A DNA stretch of 64,000 nt, from assembly GCA_022641835.1 (NCBI GenBank), contig CP048724.1, positions 62,001 through 126,000 on the forward strand, given 5' to 3'. Made by a program: the position numbers and the translations under genes. Every line of letters starts with the position of its first letter. Within the stretch, counting starts at the first letter, position 1. Under the pieces are notes generated by a model, which was not told where the DNA came from, did no database searches, and was given only the letters and a program-made list of their open reading frames with translations. Positions 20,161 through 28,629 of the stretch are shown here, piece by piece. Source of the stretch: Petasospora fabianii. Taxonomy: Eukaryota > Ascomycota > Saccharomycetes > Phaffomycetales > Wickerhamomycetaceae.

Positions 20161-22128
20161 TTAATAAAGATCCGTGATGTCCCGACTGGAAGGTTTCGAA
20201 GACTGCTCACGCTTCACTCTCTTCTTGTCATCCTGGAATTTTTCCTCAGCCTTACGTTTTCTCTCCATCGTATCTGGATCCTCGTCATCATCCTCCTTTA
20301 TGCCAGTACTGCCTCTAGAAGCAGCATTTTCAAGTCTTTGCTTTTCGAATTCTGCACGCTTGGCCTCTTTCTCAATCTCAAGATCCTTTTTCTCCTCCTC
20401 TTTCCTCTTGTCCTCTTCCAGTCTCTCAGCTTCCTCCTTTTCTCTTCTTTCATCTTCTTCGCGTTCCTTAGCAAGTAACTTTTCCCTCTCCACATCATAA
20501 GCTGCCTTTAAAGAGGGATCATATAATCCTTCTAGGCCAATCTTTTGGTTTACTTGATCAAACTTACTCAACAGTACAGTTCTGGCCAGTCTCAACCCCT
20601 TCCAAGTGTTGAGCTCCTTAGAACCTTCATCTTCGTTAATCAAACTTCTATAATGCTCAATTTGCTCCAAAACCTTATCCTCAGATTTGGCTCCAGGTGT
20701 GACCTCCAGATCCTTCATCGAATTCTTAGCATTGAACACTTTGGATATTAGCGGAGTCCCCCATTTGTGGAAGGTCCTCTTGGGGATCTTCATGACCTTG
20801 GCCCAGTTCTTTTGTGCCTTCTCATCGAACGTAGCATCGGTGAATGTTTTTGATTTTGTTTCTGCTGGAGTAGGTTTCTTCTTCAATGCGAGATCAATCT
20901 TGTCATGTAAGAAATCCAGCTCTTCCTGAGAAGCAGTGTCTATAGCGTTCATCAGTAATGGATGATATTTTTTCAAGATTCTTTCAGCCTTGGCATGTAA
21001 GCCTCTCATGCCCTTAAAGTCATTATGACGGAACTTGGTAACAAATTTTGGAAGAGCAGCGCCTGGCTTCTTGACATCAGCGAGCTTTGAAGAGATTTTT
21101 GGTGAGGTGACATCCAAGAGGAATGATGTAAGGAAGAGACATTGAATGTAGAATGTCTGCCTAAATGAAATGTCTTGTCTCGCCTGATCAGCAAATTTTA
21201 TTTTATTCACCATGAATGTTGGAGTGAAGTGTTTGCTTTCATAAACCTTAGTCAACTCAGCTCTTCTCTCCTCTGATAGATCGTCTCTGTTATACTCCTT
21301 GACAGCGAGCACATGAACAACAGGTGTCCGTGGCTTGTCACGGCCATTCTTGTCCTCAATGCTCTCAAAGTAAGTAAGGAGTTGCTCCATATCTTCCTCA
21401 AGGTAACGCACCCCTGCAAGACCATTGATTTGACCGGTAATGTCCATGAAGATTCTCTGTAGTCTCCAGTATGTGTTAAAGTGTGAACGTGGGTCTGAGT
21501 CGTTCTGAGACTTATAAGAGACTTCTTTCTCAACAAGTGTGTTCTGCGAGAAGGACAAGTTAGAGAGGAATCTGTCTTCTTTAGGAACCATTGAACGAAC
21601 AAAAATGATGATCTTACTCTTCAAAATGTCACGGCTCGGCTCGTTGTTGGCAGCTAGGTCGTCCAATTTGGACTTAGTGGCCCTAAGAACGAGTGGGAAT
21701 GGGTGCTTTGGTGGTTGTTGCAAGACGAAAGCATCGGCTCTGGTCTCAAAGAAGGACCAGAACTTGAGGAGCCATTCGACGTCACACATCTGGATAATAT
21801 CAGCGAATAACAAGTGTGGCACGTCGAATAGCACAGCTTCCTGTTGTTTAGCATGAATGGCTAGATCTAGCAAGACACCAACTTGCTTCTGACTCTTGAC
21901 ACCACCAAGACTCACTAGCGATGAGAGTGTCGTAAAGAAAGCAATCTCACAAACAAGATTGTCCGAATCGTGGAGCACCTGTATGAGCTGTGTGAGCTCT
22001 TCGGCGTGTGCTGAGTCGGACACCACCGAACCTAGTGGCTCCGTGTCAATTTCGTCAAGTGCCTCGACAAACTCATTGAGCTTCTCGCTCGTTAGTTGGA
22101 TCTTCTCCTCGAGCGTTTCAGACTCCAT
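20161..22128 (-). CDS. HPR1: THO complex subunit 1 (Hpr1/THOC1 family)
   Basis: Component of the THO complex, which couples transcription elongation to mRNP assembly and export. The 655-residue protein is helical, with the THOC1-type region around residues 200-330, including SHFNTYWRLQRIF, the counterpart of the family's FYRKFWSLQDYF stretch. The segment KNWAKVMKIPKRTFHKWGTPL is also typical of THOC1. The C-terminal quarter is a charged Glu/Lys/Arg coiled coil ending RDITDLY. It is shorter than S. cerevisiae Hpr1 (752) and similar to animal THOC1. The frame extends two codons upstream without ATG, so the start is the ATG at 22128. CACGTG lies at 22132-22137, immediately upstream. Confidence 0.85.
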   Translation of the reverse strand: MESETLEEKIQLTSEKLNEFVEALDEIDTEPLGSVVSDSAHAEELTQLIQVLHDSDNLVCEIAFFTTLSSLVSLGGVKSQKQVGVLLDLAIHAKQQEAVLFDVPHLLFADIIQMCDVEWLLKFWSFFETRADAFVLQQPPKHPFPLVLRATKSKLDDLAANNEPSRDILKSKIIIFVRSMVPKEDRFLSNLSFSQNTLVEKEVSYKSQNDSDPRSHFNTYWRLQRIFMDITGQINGLAGVRYLEEDMEQLLTYFESIEDKNGRDKPRTPVVHVLAVKEYNRDDLSEERRAELTKVYESKHFTPTFMVNKIKFADQARQDISFRQTFYIQCLFLTSFLLDVTSPKISSKLADVKKPGAALPKFVTKFRHNDFKGMRGLHAKAERILKKYHPLLMNAIDTASQEELDFLHDKIDLALKKKPTPAETKSKTFTDATFDEKAQKNWAKVMKIPKRTFHKWGTPLISKVFNAKNSMKDLEVTPGAKSEDKVLEQIEHYRSLINEDEGSKELNTWKGLRLARTVLLSKFDQVNQKIGLEGLYDPSLKAAYDVEREKLLAKEREEDERREKEEAERLEEDKRKEEEKKDLEIEKEAKRAEFEKQRLENAASRGSTGIKEDDDEDPDTMERKRKAEEKFQDDKKRVKREQSSKPSSRDITDLY

Positions 22129-22383
22129 GACCACGTGTGACTGGGCGTCTAGTTTCAGACGATTGAAGTAGATTATCCTCCCTGAGAGGTCAAAGTTGGT
22201 ATCTCTTCATCTGTTTTCATTCATGAGCCTGGAGTTGGTGCCCGTCAGGAAATGGCAGATTCTTTATATACATGAGACTTCTACAAGGATCAAGGTTCTA
22301 TATTAAGTAAAGATAGTACTGATATGTCTTTTGAAGGTAATATGCGACTATGTACATTTGTATTTCTGTATGTTTTCCTGTTA

Positions 22384-22896
22384 TTATGTGATTTTTCTGC
22401 ATTCAAAGTGAGTGGCGTCAACGTCCGCTGGCAACGAGCAGAAGTATTGCTGTATCTTATGTTAGTATACCACGATCATTGCCTTAATCAATCCCATCCA
22501 ACTTACCTTTCCCTGCATCACCTTAAACAATTTGATTCCATCAATCTCCAAATTCAAACATCTGTACCTTAGTTGTTAGTTGTCCTTCCTCATCGGTTGC
22601 TTTTGTTAAATAATCATGGCACTTACGTTTGACCACCAGTCTCATTCTTTCTGCAAATCACACTTTTGTCAGATCCCTTATCTCTGTCCCTCAAGTTAGT
22701 CACTACTTCAATAAGTCTGCTGATCTAATACTTACCCATCAATTAGGTACACAGCGTGCGGACTGACAGATGTGAAGTCCTCAATCTTCTTGCCGATTTC
22801 GGCTTGGGTAAGTTGCTGGGATGGGGTAGATGAGGTCGATGGAGCCACAGCGTCTCCTGTGGAAGTCTGTGAAGTGCTCTTTGAGAACCAGGACAT
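22384..22896 (-). CDS. Unrecognised small protein encoded by four exons
   Basis: Exons 22736-22896, 22627-22683, 22507-22561 and 22384-22449 splice into a continuous frame of 112 residues. The product starts MSWFSKSTSQTS, has a Ser/Thr/Pro/Gln-rich first third, then EIGKKIEDFTSVSPHAVYLID, CRKNETGGQT, CLNLEIDGIKLFKVMQG and ends FECRKIT with four cysteines in the last half. I do not recognise the family. Every intron has a GTAAGT donor, a CTAAC branch and a CAG acceptor, and all keep frame, which would be very unlikely by chance. A more distal acceptor for intron 1 (22651) would keep frame and drop 11 residues. It lies head-to-tail upstream of HPR1. Confidence 0.72.
22450..22506 (-). other. Intron 3 of the four-exon gene, 57 nt
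   Basis: The donor is GTAAGT (22506-22501), the branch a perfect TACTAAC (22467-22461) and the acceptor TACAG ending at 22450. The phase is 0. Confidence 0.75.
22562..22626 (-). other. Intron 2 of the four-exon gene, 65 nt
   Basis: The donor is GTAAGT (22626-22621), the branch AACTAAC (22581-22575) and the acceptor TACAG ending at 22562. It interrupts an ACA codon after the second base. Confidence 0.72.
22684..22735 (-). other. Intron 1 of the four-exon gene, 52 nt
   Basis: The donor is GTAAGT (22735-22730), the branch GACTAAC (22701-22695) and the acceptor GACAG ending at 22684. The branch A is 12 nt from the acceptor G. Confidence 0.68.
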
Positions 22897-23398
22897 TGTA
22901 TAATGGGTCTTTAGATGAGAAGAGATGAGCTGACATCACACAAAGTGTGGAGAAGCCCGACAATTGTTTTCGGGGGGAAGTTGCGGATTTCGAGTGCATG
23001 TGGCCCTTACCAGTCACTGACGTAATCGGTGATGTAAGCATTCTACTTACCTCTATTCTCTTTCTTTTGAAAGGGCCATTGGGAAGCCAATTGTGGGCTT
23101 TTATACATCAGATAACTCTTCATTGTTGGAATCAAAGTTTTGGCCCTTATGAATTTTACATCTACTGGGTAGTATGCGCCCCTTCTCATTGTATAACGTC
23201 TTGAGAAGGACGTCTGACTTTCTCCACATCACTAAATATCTTCTCACATAAGATGACCGACCAGGAGGGACAATCCCTTTTATGAAAGCCGGACATAAAA
23301 TAACTTACAAGTAGTTTTATTAGCATAGAAAACCTTCTTTTCTTCCTTGACTTCTTGACCACCTCTATCAGATACAGCCTATCCCTGGTTAAACAGTC
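22897..23398. promoter_or_regulatory. Divergent intergenic region, four-exon gene / yapsin
   Basis: A 502 bp gap between divergent starts. I see no distinctive element, repeat or additional gene. Confidence 0.3.
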
Positions 23399-25015
23399 AT
23401 GATCTCTCTTTTCAAACAACCTCTCAATACACTTTTACAAGCTGTCCTGCTTCTGAGCATATTTGCACTCACATCATCTGTACCTAACCTTGGACACGAT
23501 TTCGATTACGTGGATGATGAAGACAATAACAATGATACCAATAGGTGGGATTGGAACGATGGTATACCCTCGGTGGAACTGTTTAACAGAGGGGGATACA
23601 TCGGTCTCAAGGCTCATGTTGGGAACCCACCACAGACAGTTGAGCTAATGATTGATACTGGCTCGGATACTAGTTGGATAAACTCTCCAGAGAATCCATA
23701 TTGTCGTGATGATCCACGTATCAAAACTACCTCCGTCTTACAGAAACGTGAAGGGACCCATGTTGAACTGCATTCTCTCGATTGTGATAGACATGGAACA
23801 TTTGACCTCAGATTAGCAGGTGACAGTGTCTACCCTTCCACTTACAACAGCAAGCCATTACATATCAGATATGTTGACAGTACCACCGTGGATGCAACTT
23901 TCTACATGAGCAATTTTACTATTGGTCACAATCTCTCAGTACCGGAGTTCGAGTTTGGTGTCTCCAAATCTGCCAACTCTTCCTTTGGTGTCCTTGCTGT
24001 GAGTCCACCTGATTCGTCAATCACAAAGAGTGGTGAAATCAGGTATAGGACACGAAACTACATAAGAGAGCTTCAGAAAAGTAATAACATCGAGAGATCA
24101 ATCTTTGCCGTGAATCTTAATCCAGATGATTATTCCAAGAAGGCTGGTAGCCTTTTGCTTGGTGGTATTGATCAGGCAAAGTTCACAGGACCAATGCTCA
24201 AGATGAAAATTGTGAAGTTCAACGATGGACAGAATATTCCACCGAAGAGGTATAGAGTACTCCTCTCGAATGTACTCTTCAATGATACTGATAACGGAGT
24301 AAGCCATGATCTCTTTAGTAAAACAAATATCACTCTGACCTCAGCCATCTTTGACACTGGTTCCCGTCTTACTTATATCCCAGGAGCCATCTACGAACAT
24401 TTCATTAAGCTGCTTCCGAACCCAATACACATGGACAGAGAAAGGTACATTATTGAGTGTGATCAGAACTTTCCTGAAACAAACACAATGTATAACCAGA
24501 CTATCGGGTTCAAATTTGGCACATACACAGGATACTTCCCCTTGAAGGCATTCCTCCATAAATATGAGTTCACGGAGTTCAACACCCGGGAATCAGCAAG
24601 AGTACGTGATGCACACGGTAATATCATCGACACGAGCAAGAGCTATTGTCAAGTTGCCATTGGTAAGGGATCTGGGCCATCAGTGATATTTGGTCACGAC
24701 TGGTTCAGACAGACGTACACTGTATTTGACCTTGACAGAATGGAGGTGTCCTGGGCCCCGTCTATTCAAACCCCAAAGAGTCGCATCAAGAAACTCAAAC
24801 TTAGCGAAGACATTGAAGGCGTTGAAGATGGATGGATCGAAGGTGCTGAGGAGTCTTTTGTACGTCCAGAGATGTATCATCCGGCTAAAGACTTCATCCC
24901 TAGCACGCATGACGGCTATTATAAGCAGAGTTCAGCTTCTGATGGCACATTGCTTGCTGCCTCAACCCACTGGAAGATAAGTATCATGACGGCTCTCTTC
25001 ATGCTACTCGTTTAA
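23399..25015 (+). CDS. Yapsin-type aspartyl protease, probably GPI-anchored
   Basis: Secreted aspartic endopeptidase of 538 residues, yapsin/candidapepsin group, expected at the cell wall or plasma membrane. The N-terminus has a signal peptide (about 1-29, leucine-rich, ending in TSS-VP), then a very short acidic pro-segment. The two catalytic motifs are IDTGSDTSW (about residue 84) and FDTGSRLTYIP (about residue 317), both intact. Several N-X-S/T sites are present. The C-terminus has a Ser/Ala stretch followed by hydrophobic ISIMTALFMLLV, fitting a GPI-attachment signal. No Lys-Arg rich processing loop of the classical Yps1 type is obvious, so the paralogue is not assigned. Confidence 0.87.
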   Translation: MISLFKQPLNTLLQAVLLLSIFALTSSVPNLGHDFDYVDDEDNNNDTNRWDWNDGIPSVELFNRGGYIGLKAHVGNPPQTVELMIDTGSDTSWINSPENPYCRDDPRIKTTSVLQKREGTHVELHSLDCDRHGTFDLRLAGDSVYPSTYNSKPLHIRYVDSTTVDATFYMSNFTIGHNLSVPEFEFGVSKSANSSFGVLAVSPPDSSITKSGEIRYRTRNYIRELQKSNNIERSIFAVNLNPDDYSKKAGSLLLGGIDQAKFTGPMLKMKIVKFNDGQNIPPKRYRVLLSNVLFNDTDNGVSHDLFSKTNITLTSAIFDTGSRLTYIPGAIYEHFIKLLPNPIHMDRERYIIECDQNFPETNTMYNQTIGFKFGTYTGYFPLKAFLHKYEFTEFNTRESARVRDAHGNIIDTSKSYCQVAIGKGSGPSVIFGHDWFRQTYTVFDLDRMEVSWAPSIQTPKSRIKKLKLSEDIEGVEDGWIEGAEESFVRPEMYHPAKDFIPSTHDGYYKQSSASDGTLLAASTHWKISIMTALFMLLV

Positions 25016-25137
25016 CCTCTGATGTATTATACTAGATGCCACACCCTTTAGATATCGTAGCAATGAAATATATCCGTTTGTGCAGGATTGAGGTTCATTG
25101 TAGAGGTACTTTAGCGAGATTTAGGTCAGGTGAACGT

Positions 25138-25195
25138 CACGTGCCCAGTCCGCGAATCTCCGAGACCCCGCCTCTGCCGAGGCACAGTATATAAA
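25138..25195 (+). promoter_or_regulatory. SHB17 promoter elements
   Basis: A CACGTG E-box lies at 25138-25143 and a consensus TATATAAA at 25188-25195, 106 bp upstream of the SHB17 ATG. CACGTG is the site of Cbf1/Pho4-type bHLH proteins; which of them acts here is not known. Confidence 0.55.
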
Positions 25196-25300
25196 CCATT
25201 GCTCTGAACTAAAGTTGTAATGAGCGCAGTATTTGCCTTCTTACGCTTTCTTCAAGGGATCTCCACGATTGAATAACATCAATTCATATAGAAAACAAAC

Positions 25301-26116
25301 ATGCCAGCTGCTCCGACCCCACGTTGCGTCTTTGTCCGTCACGGCCAGACGGAATGGTCCAAGTCCGGACAGTACACTTCCGTCACTGATCTGGACCTTA
25401 CTCCGTTCGGTGTTGAGCAGATGAGACGTACCGGTAAAGCCATTTTCTCGTCTGAGTTTGTTACTCCAAGCCATCTGAAGTACATCTTTGTCTCACCACG
25501 TAAGCGTGCCATTCAGACTGTCAACTTGGTGCTTGAGTCTCTCGATGAGGAGACTAGATCCCGCATCCGTATCATTGTCGATAACGATTTGAGAGAATGG
25601 GAGTACGGTGATTACGAAGGTCTTGTCACTTCTCAGATCCAAGAGCTAAGAGCTAGTAGAGGTCTTGATAAGGAAAGACCTTGGTTGATCTGGAGAGACG
25701 GTTGTGAGAATGGTGAATCCACAAAGCAAGTTGGCTTGAGACTATCCAGAGCCATCGCCCGTATCCAAAACATCCATAAGAAGGCTATAGATGCAAAGGA
25801 ACCCTGTGATGTTATGGTATTTGCCCATGGCCACACCCTGCGTTACTTTGCTGCCCTCTGGTTCCTTTTGGGTCACAAGGAGATAGTCACTGCTGATACA
25901 CCAAAGTATGTCAAGTCATACGATGCTGACGACGTTGAGGCCACGGAAATCACTTCTTACAGATACTTGTTGGAGAATCCAAACTTCATTCTTGATGCTG
26001 GTGGTGCCGGTGTCCTGTCATATGCTCATCATAACATTAATGAACCAGCATTGGATCTCGCAGGTGCCTTTGTCGTGCCTCCAGAGGAAGAGTCGCAACA
26101 TGCTGAATGTACCTAA
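25301..26116 (+). CDS. SHB17: Sedoheptulose-1,7-bisphosphatase Shb17
   Basis: Histidine-phosphatase-superfamily enzyme that hydrolyses sedoheptulose-1,7-bisphosphate, driving riboneogenesis (pentose formation from triose phosphates). Length is 271 residues, the same as S. cerevisiae Shb17. The catalytic RHG block is VRHGQTEWSKSGQYT near residue 12, followed by SPRKRAIQT, REWEYGDYEG, a long RGLDKERPW.IWRDGCENGE block and the second catalytic histidine in FAHGHTLRYFAALW (near 176). The C-terminus LSYAHHNINEPALDLAG..PPEEESQH is characteristic of this orthologue. CTG codons at TDLDLTP and HGHTLR (residue 180) decode conserved leucines. Confidence 0.95.
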   Translation: MPAAPTPRCVFVRHGQTEWSKSGQYTSVTDLDLTPFGVEQMRRTGKAIFSSEFVTPSHLKYIFVSPRKRAIQTVNLVLESLDEETRSRIRIIVDNDLREWEYGDYEGLVTSQIQELRASRGLDKERPWLIWRDGCENGESTKQVGLRLSRAIARIQNIHKKAIDAKEPCDVMVFAHGHTLRYFAALWFLLGHKEIVTADTPKYVKSYDADDVEATEITSYRYLLENPNFILDAGGAGVLSYAHHNINEPALDLAGAFVVPPEEESQHAECT

Positions 26117-26228
26117 TGAAGTTAGACTGTACCAAAGCTTCGTCTCTGGTTATTTAGAGTGTTTATACAGATTGTTAACTACAAAAACAAGTGAATCGTA
26201 AATGATGTAAGTCATGTTCACGTTTGTA

Positions 26229-28475
26229 TTAGATGAACTCATTTATCTTCTTTTCAACGTGCTCCTCCCCAACACTCTTGAAGGATTCATCCACTGGTTG
26301 CTCCACCTCCTTCTTCTTATCTCTCAAATACAATTGCATCATACCGCCAAAGTCATTTGGTAGGTTCTGTGGGGATAATACATGGTTGATGAATGAATTG
26401 GCAGCACTCAATGAGATACTGTTCATACCAAGCTCACCCATTCTAAAACGAAGATCCTTTTTGATTAACGAGATGGACTTGTTGTTGATCTTTGTTAGTT
26501 GCAAGTTGTCAAAGATCTGATACCATGGTTTACTAGATTTGTCTAGTTTGTTCAAATTTGGGATGCTTCTGTATGGGAGGAAAGTCAGTGTGGCTTGCGC
26601 CTCTTCAGTGAGCTCGTTGAGCTCGCTCTTATCATAGTGCTTGTTGCTGTCATGTCCGAAAGTCTCAACAAATGTGATTTGTGGAGTGTAGAACTTGCTT
26701 GCAATGTGTTCCAGTATGGACTTGTACTTAGAGAGAGAGGAATGAACCTCAAAGGAGAAGTTGAACGGTTGTGGGAATTTTTGGGCTCCACAGATTTGAC
26801 CCACTGTAGCAAGCAGGTTCTCAGCAGCTGGGTCTGTAGTAATGGATTCCACTGGGAAGGTGATATAATTGTTCCACTTGTTTGTTTTAAGATTTGCTGA
26901 AATCCTGTCAATGTGCGGATTATACATCTTGAACTCGATGGACCACATGGCGCTGAACTCTGGGAACAATCTGTGAGCAGGGTCATGCAGGAGTCTGACA
27001 ATGATGTTGTACAAGAACTTTGTCACGAATTCCTTGGTTTCTTGACTCAATCCATCACCAAATGTGGTCTTAGCTTCGAGTAACACCATATACTGGCCAA
27101 AGACATGGGCAAACTCACCAATCTTTTCATTGTCCTCAACAGCGTCGTAAAACTTCTTCAAGACAACAAGCTCCACATTGTTATTCTGGGTGGTGTTCAA
27201 CAGTTTGGAAAGATCCCTGATGTACATGTCTTTAGAGAACACGAATCCCATTTCCTCAACGACACCCAACGCCAAATGCAAGACTTCGAGAACGTTTCTC
27301 TTCTCCGACAACATCTGCTTATCAATCATGTCATGATCGAGGACACAAGATCTAATCATATCAGCAGTGATGAGTCCCACTTTGAACTTTCTCGACTGTG
27401 GAGTGAACTTAAGCATATCGTAAACCTCTCCACTTCTGATGATACTCAGTGGGTACCTCACCTTTCTACTCACAAGTCTCAGCTCGTTAACTGCACTAAC
27501 ACTCTGACTCGAATCAGCGTTCTCAATTCTTGGAAACTTGTCAGAATCCAGGATCTCACCACCGTTTGAGGAGATTGTGACGGGCTCACCGGCCATGAAG
27601 TATCTAGAGGTGATGAAAGGAGCAGTGATCATGAAGGGCTGTGGCACGTTCAACTTCTTACATAGCACCTCTGTAAGTTCCGTGAGCGATTTTATCTCCC
27701 CATTGTAAGACACTGGTCCTGGTGAATGCGATACTGTATTGGAGAACCACGCTCTGTGCGCCATGATGTGTGATGGAATGAGTGCAATGAGGGTTGTGTC
27801 CTCACGATCTGGGATGCTGTGGAACGAGATCATCTGTTGCGGGATCAATGGGTGTGGTACACGCTTGTTGGCGAGTTTATCATGCTCTGGGTGGTTAACT
27901 GGGACACCGACTCCCTCCATGCGTACGAGGAGGGCAATTGAAGGTGTCTCGAGTTGGTAGACAGAGTCGTCAACGTTGATGGGCACGCGTGTAGGGGCCG
28001 GTGCGAGTGCAAGTTCCTTGTACGTCACTTTGGTGAGTGGCTCGCCTGGGGTGTGATACTCGACGAGCGTGGTCTGTACCTCATGCTGTGTGGCACCTGC
28101 TTCATCTAGGAGGATCTTTGCAAATTGCGGAGTGTTGCCGTGGACCGTGTAGGAGAGGCCATTGTTGAGGAGCCGACGCATCAGTGGGGCCGTAGTAATG
28201 TCCGCCAACTCGGGCGAGTTGGACACGTACCGGAACTTGTAACCTGAGTGGGCAGCATCTATGCGGATTAGACGAGCCACTTCAGCGAGATTGAACTCTT
28301 TCGGTGGCTTTCCAACAAAGATGGCGGAGCGGTGTGGGAAGCGGGCCCTGCTAGCCCTGACGTCTTTCCTTGTCCACGAGTCCAGCCGGTGCTTGGCGAA
28401 CTTGGTAGTAGCAGTGGTATAGCCCGGTCGTGTGGTCACTGTCCTCAGTGCCTCAATGGTCTGTCTCAGGGGCAT
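26229..28475 (-). CDS. Unrecognised protein with mitochondrial presequence
   Basis: A 748-residue protein I cannot assign to a family. The N-terminus (MPLRQTIEALRTVTTRPGYT and following) is rich in Arg, Ser, Thr and lacks acidic residues apart from one Glu, and further Lys/Arg continue to about residue 50, a strong matrix-targeting profile. The rest is soluble, mixed alpha/beta, without repeats of the pentatricopeptide kind that I can see and without membrane segments. It may be one of the fast-evolving mitochondrial expression factors, which is only an inference from targeting, size and its divergent partner SLM3 (154 bp between ATGs). The frame is open further upstream; the ATG at 28475 is chosen because it starts the presequence. 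Confidence 0.8.
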   Translation of the reverse strand: MPLRQTIEALRTVTTRPGYTTATTKFAKHRLDSWTRKDVRASRARFPHRSAIFVGKPPKEFNLAEVARLIRIDAAHSGYKFRYVSNSPELADITTAPLMRRLLNNGLSYTVHGNTPQFAKILLDEAGATQHEVQTTLVEYHTPGEPLTKVTYKELALAPAPTRVPINVDDSVYQLETPSIALLVRMEGVGVPVNHPEHDKLANKRVPHPLIPQQMISFHSIPDREDTTLIALIPSHIMAHRAWFSNTVSHSPGPVSYNGEIKSLTELTEVLCKKLNVPQPFMITAPFITSRYFMAGEPVTISSNGGEILDSDKFPRIENADSSQSVSAVNELRLVSRKVRYPLSIIRSGEVYDMLKFTPQSRKFKVGLITADMIRSCVLDHDMIDKQMLSEKRNVLEVLHLALGVVEEMGFVFSKDMYIRDLSKLLNTTQNNNVELVVLKKFYDAVEDNEKIGEFAHVFGQYMVLLEAKTTFGDGLSQETKEFVTKFLYNIIVRLLHDPAHRLFPEFSAMWSIEFKMYNPHIDRISANLKTNKWNNYITFPVESITTDPAAENLLATVGQICGAQKFPQPFNFSFEVHSSLSKYKSILEHIASKFYTPQITFVETFGHDSNKHYDKSELNELTEEAQATLTFLPYRSIPNLNKLDKSSKPWYQIFDNLQLTKINNKSISLIKKDLRFRMGELGMNSISLSAANSFINHVLSPQNLPNDFGGMMQLYLRDKKKEVEQPVDESFKSVGEEHVEKKINEFI

Positions 28476-28629
28476 TTCTGGTGTCTGTTGACGATGCGTG
28501 TATGGAGGCGAAGATAGTATGTCGATGTTTTGTCGGCGAAAAGTTTTGACACAATTCGATGCGGAGACCAACTTTCCAAACTCACACCACATCAGACGTG
28601 TGCTTTCTCTCTCTCTGACGCCCACCATA
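28476..28629. promoter_or_regulatory. Compact divergent promoter of two mitochondrial-protein genes
   Basis: Only 154 bp separate the ATGs of the unrecognised mitochondrial protein and SLM3, so transcription signals must be shared or overlapping. No consensus TATA box is visible. Confidence 0.4.

Noticed and set aside
20174-20500. Serine-rich plus-strand frame opposite the HPR1 tail
   Set aside because: It is an antisense shadow of the Lys/Glu-rich coiled coil.
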